DNA of 31,330 bases from Bacillota bacterium (lineage in GTDB: Bacteria > Bacillota > Clostridia > Acetivibrionales > DSM-1351). Positions 24,472 to 31,330 of this stretch are shown piece by piece (position 1 is the stretch's first letter; every line of letters starts with the position of its first letter). Where the stretch lies: assembly GCA_023431385.1 (NCBI GenBank), contig JAEYWA010000211.1, positions 1 to 31,330 on the forward strand. The letters are read 5' to 3'. The notes below the pieces were generated by a model that saw only the letters and a list, made by a program, of their open reading frames with translations, did not search any database and was not told the DNA's origin. Made by a program: the position numbers and the translations under genes.

Positions 24472-24900
24472 CTACAGGTTTGCTGCTGCATGCAAAGCAA
24501 GAATATAACTCATTTTACCAAACCCGCAGATTTGTCCGACGCAAACAGGTGCAATTACTGAGGTATGTCTGAATTCTTCTCTGCTATGTATGTTTGAGAG
24601 GTGAATCTCAATTGTCGGAAGCTCGATAGCCTTGATAGCATCCCGTATGGCTATACTGTAATGTGTATACGCACCAGCATTTATTATTACCGTTTCATAA
24701 ACACCTCTTGCCGCATGAAGCCTGTCAATAATTTCTCCCTCATGGTTGCTTTGAATGAAGTCTGTTTCAAGACCAAGCTGTTCTGAAGTGATATTCACAG
24801 CTTTTGCTATATCCAGCAATGTTTCACTTCCATACACGGCTTTTTCACGAGTCCCCAGCAAATTAAGATTTGGGCCGTTTATAACAAGAACTTTTTTCAT
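24472..24900 (-). CDS. aroQ: Type II 3-dehydroquinate dehydratase
   Basis: Third step of the shikimate pathway, dodecameric type II enzyme, 142 residues. Visible are NGPNLNLLGTRE with the catalytic tyrosine 23 following, NAGAYTHYS (N74, H80), IEIHLSN (H100) and REEFRH (R111). I chose the ATG at 24900 after GAGGAGG; an upstream TTG lies inside that site. It is upstream of pepP in the same direction (111-base gap). Confidence 0.96.
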   Translation of the reverse strand: MKKVLVINGPNLNLLGTREKAVYGSETLLDIAKAVNITSEQLGLETDFIQSNHEGEIIDRLHAARGVYETVIINAGAYTHYSIAIRDAIKAIELPTIEIHLSNIHSREEFRHTSVIAPVCVGQICGFGKMSYILALHAAANL

Positions 24901-24957
24901 TTTTGTTAACCTCCTCAAAATAATTAGTATAGAACCCCGGCAGCCTTGGAGTTAGTT

Positions 24958-25818
24958 TCACTCATACTTCTCTTTTGCCTTCTGGTAGATTTTTTTCATT
25001 TCCAGAGCATCCTCTGCCATTTTTCCTCTTGACTCACAGATTATTACTGGCTCCATTTTTCTCTTTACCAATATTGGGGCCAGATGCTCAAACTCAGGAC
25101 CAAATTGTGTATCGGAGAAGTTCCAGTGTCTCTTTTCCCCGCCTTTTGAAAACTCAATCCTGCTGAAGTGGCAGTGTATGTTTTTTGTTCTTTCCTTCCC
25201 GATTGAGTTTTCGATTATATCTATTACCTCTGCAAAGTCCTCTTCAGAATTAAGCCTTCCCAGGCCACGGGCGTGCACATGCCCAAAGTCGATGGTGGGA
25301 ATTATCCTTTCATCCACACGGCACATTTCCATTATCTCCTCAATGGTACCCAGCTGATTATGTTTCCCCAGCACCTCGGGGCAAATGTGCACGTCCCCGA
25401 AACCTGCAGCATCGGCTAACTCAACGGTCTCACCCAGAGTTTTCAAAGCATATCTGAGAGCTGTAGCTCTGTCCACCTTGCTGCAGGAACCGGTGTGAAC
25501 AACAATTCTATCTGCTCCCATCCACTTCGCAGCTCTTAATGTTTCCAGTATATACCTCTTTGAGTTTTCTCTCTTTTCCTCTTCAACACTGGACATATTA
25601 ATGTAATACGGAGCATGAATGCTCATGAAAATGTTGTGCTCCTTCGCCTGATGTCCAATCTCGGTAGCCGTAGCCTCACCTACTTTTACGCCTTTGGTAC
25701 ATGAGTACTCATATGCGTCAAGGCCCATGCCTGCAAGCCAGGCAGGCATTTGAGAAGATGACTTGTAGCCCTGTTCATAAAAGCTGTCAGAATTTCCTGA
25801 TGGTCCGAATTTAATCAT
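24958..25818 (-). CDS. TIM-barrel protein of the endonuclease IV / xylose isomerase-like family
   Basis: A 286-residue protein of the AP endonuclease 2 family. Most of the zinc ligands of endonuclease IV have counterparts: H68 (SIHAPYY), H108 (VVHTG), E148 (CPEVLGK), D177 and H180 (TIDFGH), H217 (HCHFS), H231 and E262 (ICESRG). The aspartate usually two residues before H231 appears replaced (GEKRHW), so DNA repair activity is uncertain and a sugar or other function is possible. The ATG at 25818 follows AGGAGA. It lies 57 bases before aroQ. Confidence 0.8.
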   Translation of the reverse strand: MIKFGPSGNSDSFYEQGYKSSSQMPAWLAGMGLDAYEYSCTKGVKVGEATATEIGHQAKEHNIFMSIHAPYYINMSSVEEEKRENSKRYILETLRAAKWMGADRIVVHTGSCSKVDRATALRYALKTLGETVELADAAGFGDVHICPEVLGKHNQLGTIEEIMEMCRVDERIIPTIDFGHVHARGLGRLNSEEDFAEVIDIIENSIGKERTKNIHCHFSRIEFSKGGEKRHWNFSDTQFGPEFEHLAPILVKRKMEPVIICESRGKMAEDALEMKKIYQKAKEKYE

Positions 25819-26017
25819 TTGTTCTCCTAATTTATCACGGTGTAAATTAAAAATTATTAACTCTTAATTTTAAAGCATATTACTAACAACTATCTCAACA
25901 ACATGTTTATCCTTATTGTTATTATTTTTCATTAATGCTGATTTTTATGAAAACATTTTTTACAAATACACCTTATAATGTCTTACTAATATCATACATT
26001 TAATAAAAGCTATTCCA

Positions 26018-27454
26018 TTATACCATATTACTTTCTAAAAAGACCTTCATTGCCTTATAGAACATATATACATCTATTTTGCTTGTGATTTCAACCGGAG
26101 AATGCATTGATAGAATCGGGACACCACAGTCAAGTACCTCAACGCCTAAATTGGCAACATACTGAGCTATTGTTCCTCCTCCACCCTGATCAACCTTTCC
26201 CAGTTCTGCAGTATGCCATACTATTTCATTTTCATTAAAGAGCTTTCTTATCAATCCCATTACCTCGGCACTAGCATCACTGGAATCATATTTTCCTCTG
26301 GAACCTGTATATTTCTGTACCACAACTCCGTTCCCCATATATGAAGCGTTTTTCTTCTCATAAACCTCCTGATAGGACGGATCTACGCCGGGGTTTACGT
26401 CTGCAGAAAGCATAAAGGAATTCTCAAGACAAAGATTCAGCAATAAATCGGAATAGTTCTCATTTGTCAAATATATCAGCTTGGCTATAAAGCTTCTAAG
26501 GAAATTGGACTGAGCTCCGGTATTTCCTGTGCTTCCTATCTCTTCTTTATCGGTTAATATACAAAGTACGGTCTTATCGCCGGGGTGAACATCGAGCATA
26601 GCTTTAACGCAGGTGAAGGCACAAACTCTATCATCCTGTCCATATGCACCGATCATACTCCTGTCCAGACCAATATCCTTCGCTTTAAAAGCAGGAACAG
26701 CCTCCAGTTCGGCCGAAAGAAAATCCTCCTCTATCATACCGTATTTCTCATTTAGAATTTTTAAAATATTCAGCTTTATTTTATCCTTAACCTTTTTATC
26801 ATCATAAGGCTGTGAGCCAATTAAAAGATTAAGACCTTCGCCGGCGACTACTTCAGTTGCCTTTTTCTGCATCTGATCCTGGGCAAGGTGCGGAAGAAGA
26901 TCTGTAATAGTAAATACCGGATCATTTTCTTCCTCTCCAATGGAAATCTCAACTTTAGAACCGTCAGCCTTCACAACAACACCGTGTAGTGAATATGGAA
27001 TAGCCACCCATTGATATTTCTTTATCCCTCCATAATAATGGGTTTTTAGAAGTACCAGACCCGAGTCCTCATAAAGAGGATTTTGCTTGATATCAAGTCT
27101 TGGTGAATCAATATGTGCACCAACCATATTGATTCCATTCACAAGGGGTTTTTCTCCGATAATTGCGCAGGCAACTGCTTTATGTTTATTTATGTAATAA
27201 ACTTTGTCTCCCTTATTCAATTTTTTTCCCTGACTAATTATGTTCTGCAGGTTTTCGTAACCGTTTTGAAGCAGCTCCTTTTCAACAGTTGCTGCAAACT
27301 CTCTTTCTGTTTTTCCCTTATCTAAATATTCCTTATAAGTTTCACAAAGTTTAAACGCTTCTGATACATCATTTTTACTTTGTTCCCATGCATTTTTTGT
27401 CCTATAAATTAATTTTTCTTGTAAAACTTCTGCTTGTGACTTTTCTTCACTCAT
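26018..27454 (-). CDS. M18-family aminopeptidase (aminopeptidase I type)
   Basis: Zinc aminopeptidase of 478 residues. Conserved pieces in order are GAHIDSPRLD (first metal histidine and aspartate, about 113-122), GAYGQDDRVCAF, TDKEEIGSTGNTGAQ (catalytic and metal glutamates), SADVNPGVDP, KVDQGGGGTIAQYVA and SMHSPVEITSKID (final metal histidine). I chose the ATG at 27454 after GGAGA; the TTG twelve bases earlier overlaps the site. It is probably a single gene. The 199-base gap downstream (25819-26017) holds only AT-rich sequence. Confidence 0.94.
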   Translation of the reverse strand: MSEEKSQAEVLQEKLIYRTKNAWEQSKNDVSEAFKLCETYKEYLDKGKTEREFAATVEKELLQNGYENLQNIISQGKKLNKGDKVYYINKHKAVACAIIGEKPLVNGINMVGAHIDSPRLDIKQNPLYEDSGLVLLKTHYYGGIKKYQWVAIPYSLHGVVVKADGSKVEISIGEEENDPVFTITDLLPHLAQDQMQKKATEVVAGEGLNLLIGSQPYDDKKVKDKIKLNILKILNEKYGMIEEDFLSAELEAVPAFKAKDIGLDRSMIGAYGQDDRVCAFTCVKAMLDVHPGDKTVLCILTDKEEIGSTGNTGAQSNFLRSFIAKLIYLTNENYSDLLLNLCLENSFMLSADVNPGVDPSYQEVYEKKNASYMGNGVVVQKYTGSRGKYDSSDASAEVMGLIRKLFNENEIVWHTAELGKVDQGGGGTIAQYVANLGVEVLDCGVPILSMHSPVEITSKIDVYMFYKAMKVFLESNMV

Positions 27455-27505
27455 TGCGTTCTCCAATCTGCGTCCCTATTACGCTTAAAAATTCTCTCTT
27501 TAATT

Positions 27506-27534
27506 TTGACTTAAATCTTTTAAATTGATAATAT
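27506..27534 (+). promoter_or_regulatory. SigA promoter of the PHP phosphatase gene
   Basis: TTGACT (27506-27511) and TAATAT (27529-27534) with a 17-base spacer on the plus strand. The start site near 27541 is followed by an inverted repeat, TATCTTAAA (27551-27559) and TTTAAGATA (27575-27583), that could be an operator or leader hairpin. Confidence 0.75.
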
Positions 27535-27650
27535 TACTTTAGCAACAAGGTATCTTAAAAACATGTTCTCTATATTTAAGATATCCAATTAATTGATAAA
27601 ATAACATGAATGGTTCAGTTTAATTATACTTATCAAAGGAGAAAGATACA

Positions 27651-28448
27651 ATGTATGACAATCATATTCATTCGAGTTTTTCTACAGATTCCAATATGGA
27701 TGCAGAAGCAGCCTGTGAAAGAGCCGTGGAAATTGGTTTAGCAGGAATCATTTTCACTGACCATGTTGACTATGATTACCCGGAATTTGATGTGAGTTTT
27801 TTGATAAATTATAATAAATACTTTGAAGCTTTCAGGGCTATACAGGACAGGTGGAGGGGAAAGCTTGATGTCTTAATAGGTGTGGAAATGGGCTTTCAGC
27901 CGCATGTTGTGGATCAGATAAACGAGGTTTTAAATTCGTTTCCTTTCGACTTTGTTATTAATTCCGTTCATATTATCGACAGAATGGATCCTTATACCAA
28001 AACCTTTTTTAGAGGTAGGACACAAAGAGAGTCTTATGAAAGATACTTACAGGAAATACTGTTATCAATAACTGCTTACCACAATTATGACATTATCGGT
28101 CATATCGGGTATGCTTCGAGATATGGGGATTTTGAAGATAAACCATTAAAATATGCCGATTATAGCGATATCATTGACGAAATATTGAAAACTGTAATCG
28201 CCAAGGGTAAAGGAATTGAGCTTAACACGTCAGGGCTGCGTTCCGATCTTATGCAGCCCCTCCCCGGTTATGATGTGTTTAAAAGGTATTTTGAACTTGG
28301 CGGAGAAATTATTACAATCGGCTCTGACTCCCACTTCACTGAGCATCTTGGTTACAGCTTCAAAGAGGCCGCCGAATACTTGAAAAACATAGGGTTTAAG
28401 CGTGTTGTTCATTTTGAAAAGAGAAGGCCTGTATATGAAGCCTTGTGA
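27651..28448 (+). CDS. PHP-family histidinol-phosphatase-like phosphoesterase
   Basis: HisK/HolPase-type PHP phosphatase, which may dephosphorylate L-histidinol phosphate. The 265 residues show the metal-binding motifs: DNHIHS (H5, H7), TDH (37-38), GVEMG (E79), NSVHI (H107), GHIGYASRYG, and GSDSHFTEHLG near the C terminus. GGAGAAAG stands before the ATG at 27651. It is one of only two plus-strand genes and has its own promoter and terminator. No other his gene is nearby, so the substrate is inferred. Confidence 0.87.
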   Translation: MYDNHIHSSFSTDSNMDAEAACERAVEIGLAGIIFTDHVDYDYPEFDVSFLINYNKYFEAFRAIQDRWRGKLDVLIGVEMGFQPHVVDQINEVLNSFPFDFVINSVHIIDRMDPYTKTFFRGRTQRESYERYLQEILLSITAYHNYDIIGHIGYASRYGDFEDKPLKYADYSDIIDEILKTVIAKGKGIELNTSGLRSDLMQPLPGYDVFKRYFELGGEIITIGSDSHFTEHLGYSFKEAAEYLKNIGFKRVVHFEKRRPVYEAL

Positions 28449-28472
28449 TTTTTCGAAAATAGTCTTCAGAGT

Positions 28473-28514
28473 TAACAGGGCAGCGGTTTCTGACAGCTAC
28501 CCTGTTATTTTTTA
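28473..28514 (+). terminator. Terminator of the PHP phosphatase gene
   Basis: Perfect 8-bp arms TAACAGGG/CCCTGTTA, with inner pairing in the 19-base loop (CAGC, GCTA region), followed by seven T. It lies 25 bases after the stop. Confidence 0.9.
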
Positions 28515-28534
28515 ATAATTAACATAATATTTCA

Positions 28535-28563
28535 TTGCAATTTAGGCATAATAGGTGTATAGT
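28535..28563 (+). promoter_or_regulatory. Promoter of the 44-residue small protein gene
   Basis: TTGCAA (28535-28540) and TATAGT (28558-28563, 5 of 6) with a 17-base spacer, giving a start near 28570 and a leader of about 25 bases that carries the AAGGTGAG ribosome binding site. Confidence 0.65.
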
Positions 28564-28593
28564 TAATATTGTAGTTGAAAGAAGGTGAGAAAA

Positions 28594-28728
28594 TTGAATA
28601 AAGATAACGTATTAATCAATTCAGACGTTATTGAGGAGTGCCTGAGTGAATGCTTTGATGTTTTTGAGAAACATGACTATCAGCATAATTTGGACAAGCC
28701 CTCAGAAGTAAAAGAAACAGCCTCTTGA
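28594..28728 (+). CDS. Small acidic protein of 44 residues, unknown
   Basis: A frame from TTG at 28594 preceded by GAAGGTGAG. It reads MNKDNVLINSDVIEECLSEC, then FDVFEKHDYQHNLDKPSEVK and ETAS. It is acidic, mostly helical in appearance, with cysteines 16 and 20 in a CxxxC spacing; no membrane segment. A promoter lies upstream and a terminator overlaps the stop codon, so this is a complete one-gene unit between the PHP gene and a convergent acetyltransferase gene. I do not recognise the family. Confidence 0.6.
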   Translation: MNKDNVLINSDVIEECLSECFDVFEKHDYQHNLDKPSEVKETAS

Positions 28729-28744
28729 CCCAAGGCTTTTTTTA
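28718..28744 (+). terminator. Terminator overlapping the stop of the small protein gene
   Basis: AGCCT and AGGCT arms, extended by TTG/CAA with a bulge, then seven T. The stem includes the TGA at 28726-28728. It ends at the convergent acetyltransferase stop. Confidence 0.8.
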
Positions 28745-29203
28745 TTTCAAAATTTCCTTCACCAATAAATACTCCGTTATACCATTCCTATACAAGTTAG
28801 GGATACAACCTACTTCCTTAAACCCATAATCTAAATAGAACTTTTTAGCTCTTGGATTAAAATCAGCAACTACCAGGAATAATTTCGATGACCAGGAATT
28901 CTCTTCTATGTACCCAATAAGTCTCTTACCTATTCCAAGACTGCGATATTCCTCTTTAACAGCAATGATATGCACATAGGGGTAGCTATGAAACGCTCCT
29001 TTTTGTATAACCCAAACGAAACCCATTACTGCACTTTCTTCATTTATTGCCACACTTATCTCACCTTTGCTTATGCCTTCATTTAAAGCATTATGTACTT
29101 TATCCTCATTAGGAAAGTAAACTCTTCCTAGTTCTGACTTCTGCAGAGCTATCTTACAATCTGTCAAATGCTTGTTTTCTGCATTAACTATTTTTATATT
29201 CAA
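28742..29203 (-). CDS. GNAT-family N-acetyltransferase
   Basis: A 153-residue acetyltransferase with the acetyl-CoA motif YRSLGIGKRLI (motif A, about 87-97), a preceding beta strand VHIIAV, and the late FYLDYGFKEVG typical of motif B. The start is TTG at 29203, seven bases after GGAGG; a TTG 24 bases earlier has no site. The substrate is unknown. It lies 46 bases after the next acetyltransferase gene and may be co-transcribed with it. Confidence 0.85.
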   Translation of the reverse strand: MNIKIVNAENKHLTDCKIALQKSELGRVYFPNEDKVHNALNEGISKGEISVAINEESAVMGFVWVIQKGAFHSYPYVHIIAVKEEYRSLGIGKRLIGYIEENSWSSKLFLVVADFNPRAKKFYLDYGFKEVGCIPNLYRNGITEYLLVKEILK

Positions 29204-29249
29204 TGGGCTTCCTCCAATAAACTCCAAGTATTTCTCCTACCAATCTAAT

Positions 29250-30041
29250 TTAATATCTTTCCTTTTTTTTTTGCCGGGCTTTCACAGAATAAGTAACATA
29301 TTCTTTATCGAAGCGATAGCCAAGCTTTTGTGAAAGGGCAACAGATTCTTTATTAGCAGCATCCCAGCTTGGATACAGATTTCTGTTAAGGCACTCCAGT
29401 ATCAGTTTGGAAGCGCAAACCAGAGCCAATCCCCTTCTTTGATATTCGGGTTTTGTATCTATTTCTATTTCTATTCCGTCTTTATATACTGCATAGGAGG
29501 AGGCACCTGAGACAAGCTCGTCTTGGTAAAGAATTACAGCCCCTAACCCATTCTTTTTGTACTTGGAATATGATGAGAACTGAGAACATAAATCTTGAGA
29601 CCATTGTTCTGACCTGCATTTATTAAATAGTTCCTCATCTATCATTTTTATTATATAATCAGTCGGTAAATTTTCTATGTAGGCTGTTAATTTGCTTCTA
29701 TCAAAAACCTCTGGTTCTTTTTTTATTGCGTAGCGCATGAACTTATTATAGCTATCCTTGTATTCCTGCTCAATTAACACTCCCCATTCTTCATTTTGAG
29801 GTACCATCAAAATGTAATCAGGCTCAAATAATAAAGGTATATTCTGAACCAGCTCAAGGTCGGGTACACCTGCGAAAAAGCAAAAATCCCCAACAATAAT
29901 CTGTGCAGATTGAGGATTTTCATTTCTGTCTGCCCAAGCATTTCCCATATACCCTTGCAAGCAAGACCAAATTAAGGTCTCCTCCCATCCCTGAAAAAGC
30001 GGTGAAATGTTGTTCATATCATTCTTATTCAATTTATACAT
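29250..30041 (-). CDS. GNAT acetyltransferase of the ZmaR-like type
   Basis: A 263-residue protein. The N-terminal half (to about 130) has no clear catalytic motif but resembles the GNAT_acetyltr_2 layout (SPLFQGWEETLIWSCLQGYMG). The C-terminal half is a GNAT fold with EIEIDTKPEYQRRGLALVCA (acetyl-CoA loop) and WDAANKESVALSQKLGYRF. Some relatives inactivate the antibiotic zwittermicin; a similar resistance role here is only a guess. GGGGG precedes the ATG at 30041. Confidence 0.82.
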   Translation of the reverse strand: MYKLNKNDMNNISPLFQGWEETLIWSCLQGYMGNAWADRNENPQSAQIIVGDFCFFAGVPDLELVQNIPLLFEPDYILMVPQNEEWGVLIEQEYKDSYNKFMRYAIKKEPEVFDRSKLTAYIENLPTDYIIKMIDEELFNKCRSEQWSQDLCSQFSSYSKYKKNGLGAVILYQDELVSGASSYAVYKDGIEIEIDTKPEYQRRGLALVCASKLILECLNRNLYPSWDAANKESVALSQKLGYRFDKEYVTYSVKARQKKKERY

Positions 30042-30127
30042 TTATGTTACCCCCAAAATTATCTTTGCTCACCTCTTATGCCCTTCATTTATATGAGCTA
30101 AAATTGTCAAAATTGTATAAGTACCTG

Positions 30128-30379
30128 CTATCCCTCAGTATCAAGGTAGTAAACCTTACATTTGAAGCTTCTCACTCCATCAAAACTTGAATATGAACCA
30201 TCTTTTTTATAAGCAAACCCGACATGCTTCATAACAGCACCAGAAGCTGGATTCTGGTGTGCATGCTGCGCTGTATATCTCTTGATTCCAACTTCCTTTG
30301 TAAGGAAATTGATAATACAGTTAAGTGCCTCAGTTGCATATCCGTTACCCCAATAATACCGTTCCCTTATGTGTAATAC
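30128..30379 (-). pseudogene. Broken RimJ/RimL-type GNAT acetyltransferase (C-terminal remnant)
   Basis: A readable frame of 83 codons ends at a TAG (30128-30130). It contains RERYYWGNGYATEALNCIIN, the usual acetyl-CoA loop, followed by ASGAVMKHVGFAYKKDGSYS and a normal family ending. The upstream half of the gene is missing; the frame begins just after a TAG, and a short frame in another register (MSVGITHKG) suggests a frameshift or deletion. No start codon with a ribosome binding site fits. The rest of 30042-30439 holds no gene. Confidence 0.8.
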
Positions 30380-30439
30380 CTACACTCATATCTCAGCCCC
30401 CTTATATATCTATTAAACAGTAAAATATCTATAATTCAA

Positions 30440-30664
30440 TCATTCATTTGTTCTTCTAGGATCTCTTCTGTATTCAATTATATCTCCCGGCTGGCAATCC
30501 AGTACATCGCAGATAGCGTCCAAAGACGAAAACCTTATAGCCTTTACTTTTCCTGTTTTTAAATTTGATAAATTAACATTTGAAATACCAACCTTTTGAG
30601 CAAGCTCATTCAATGATATTTTTCGGTCAGCCATGACCCTATCCAATCTTAAAATTATAGCCAT
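30440..30664 (-). CDS. YozG-like XRE-family regulator
   Basis: A 74-residue single helix-turn-helix protein of the Cro/C1 type: RKISLNELAQKVGISNVNLS, then LKTGKVKAIRFSSLDAICDVL, ending PGDIIEYRRD. Small regulators of this sort (HTH_26, YozG) are commonly paired with a DUF2975 membrane protein, as here. AGAGG precedes the ATG at 30664. It probably controls itself and its partner. A structured 157-base gap separates the two. Confidence 0.9.
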   Translation of the reverse strand: MAIILRLDRVMADRKISLNELAQKVGISNVNLSNLKTGKVKAIRFSSLDAICDVLDCQPGDIIEYRRDPRRTNE

Positions 30665-30742
30665 AAGTAACCTCTATTAAATAGATTTTTACGCATCGGT
30701 AAGATTAAGTATTTTGGCTTACTACCTTTGCGTTTCATCGAA

Positions 30743-30818
30743 GCGGTGAATATATACTGTCCGCATGAAAGGCGAAAGCGGTACTACCTATTTTGTAATA
30801 GGGGTGGCACCTATCGCC
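30743..30818 (-). promoter_or_regulatory. Structured leader between the DUF2975 gene and the YozG-like regulator
   Basis: A three-part hairpin GGCGA/TCGCC, GGT/ACC, CCTATT/AATAGG covers 30771-30818. Next to it three copies of a 4-base core (GCGG 30743-30746, CCGC 30761-30764, GCGG 30777-30780) allow two mutually exclusive pairings. It could be an attenuator-like leader or a small palindromic repeat. No U tract was seen on the minus strand. Confidence 0.4.
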
Positions 30819-30821
30819 TTG

Positions 30822-31322
30822 CTATATCGTGTCATCTGAATTCCTTTGATATAAGAAGCCATACTTAACTACTTTTGATAACAATACTCCCAGCAGTCCG
30901 AATAACAGCAGAGTCCCATCACAAAATGTAAATTTCCCTTTTGAAATAATGGTGAAACCACTGGTTGCATATCCCTCAATTCTCGGGAAGGCAAATGATG
31001 ATGCTACAAAAAGTATCCCAATTGAAAATACACACCAGACTAAAATTTTTGAAAAGGGCCTCTTAGTTACAGCGATACTAATCAAAGATATGAAACATAA
31101 TATAATACTAACAAAAAACAATGACTTAAATAAGAATTGGTTAATTCCATCAGACTGCCACACTCGACCTGAAACACCATGGCTTATATATATTACTCCT
31201 GCCAAAGATAAAAAAGCAGAAAAAAAGATTGATAACCCCAAAATAAATTTAAACGCCACATTAAACTTAATTTCTTTGTCTTTTTCACAGTTTATAGAAA
31301 TAGCTTTGATCTCCTCATTCAT
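30822..31322 (-). CDS. DUF2975 membrane protein (YoaS-like)
   Basis: A 166-residue membrane protein with four hydrophobic segments (about 23-46, 65-88, 92-112 and 135-152), length and spacing as in DUF2975. It stands upstream of the YozG-like regulator, the usual pairing in Firmicutes; the function of the pair is unknown. The ATG at 31322 is close to the window edge and has only a weak GGG upstream, so a longer start outside the window cannot be excluded. Confidence 0.82.
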   Translation of the reverse strand: MNEEIKAISINCEKDKEIKFNVAFKFILGLSIFFSAFLSLAGVIYISHGVSGRVWQSDGINQFLFKSLFFVSIILCFISLISIAVTKRPFSKILVWCVFSIGILFVASSFAFPRIEGYATSGFTIISKGKFTFCDGTLLLFGLLGVLLSKVVKYGFLYQRNSDDTI

Positions 31323-31330
31323 CCCAGCTT

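Noticed and set aside
25840..25930. Short minus-strand frame (MKNNNKDKHVVEIVVSNML)
   Set aside because: It has no ribosome binding site and no promoter or terminator of its own; too short to support as a gene.

Overview
The window is a 31.3 kb, AT-rich piece of chromosome from a spore-forming clostridium (Firmicutes). A complete spoIIIA operon, strong AGGAGG ribosome binding sites and low G+C support this. The gene set and the synteny fit the Ruminiclostridium / Clostridium cellulolyticum neighbourhood, but the genus is my inference. Almost every gene lies on the minus strand, so the window reads right to left. Gene order follows the classic Firmicutes block aroQ-pepP-efp-spoIIIAA..AH-asp23-nusB-xseA-xseB-ispA-dxs-tlyA-argR-recN-spoIVB. 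accBC and folD, present in the Bacillus version, are absent. Clostridial additions are nadK, amaP and DUF2273, a GntR/ABC operon, and a CD1247-like zinc-ribbon gene.

The standout feature is a large noncoding RNA at about 7207-7843 (minus), between ispA and a membrane-protein gene followed by dxs. Position, size (about 620-640 nt), lack of coding capacity, a closing helix joining its two ends, a terminal U tract and the neighbouring OapA-like gene with a DxxxD motif identify it as OLE RNA (ornate, large, extremophilic). It appears to have its own promoter. A long perfect hairpin separates it from ispA.

Region by region, left to right: 1-74 start of a probable spoIVB; 443-6425 recN, argR, nadK, tlyA and dxs (DNA repair, arginine regulation, NADP synthesis, rRNA methylation, isoprenoid entry); 6445-7843 oapA and OLE RNA; 8173-11102 ispA, xseB, xseA and nusB; 11323-12690 DUF2273, amaP and Asp23 (an envelope-stress module) with two good SigA-type promoters; 13016-18982 the eight spoIIIA genes for the forespore-mother-cell channel, with strongly structured RNA segments upstream of spoIIIAA and between spoIIIAE and spoIIIAF; 19418-21818 permease, ABC ATPase, GntR repressor and lipoprotein, read from a near-consensus promoter overlapping a perfect 19-bp inverted repeat; 22047-25818 CD1247-like, efp, pepP, aroQ and an endonuclease-IV-fold enzyme; 26018-27454 an M18 aminopeptidase; 27651-28448 (plus) a PHP-family phosphatase; 28594-28728 (plus) an undescribed 44-residue protein in its own promoter-terminator cassette; 28742-31322 two acetyltransferases, a broken third, and a YozG/YoaS-like regulator and membrane-protein pair.

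Undescribed material worth following up lies mainly in RNA structure: the spoIIIAA leader, the spoIIIAE-AF spacer, hairpins that abut the ribosome binding sites of recN, spoIIIAC and spoIIIAF, and a leader with alternative pairings before the YozG-like gene. No tRNA, rRNA, CRISPR array or intact mobile element was seen.
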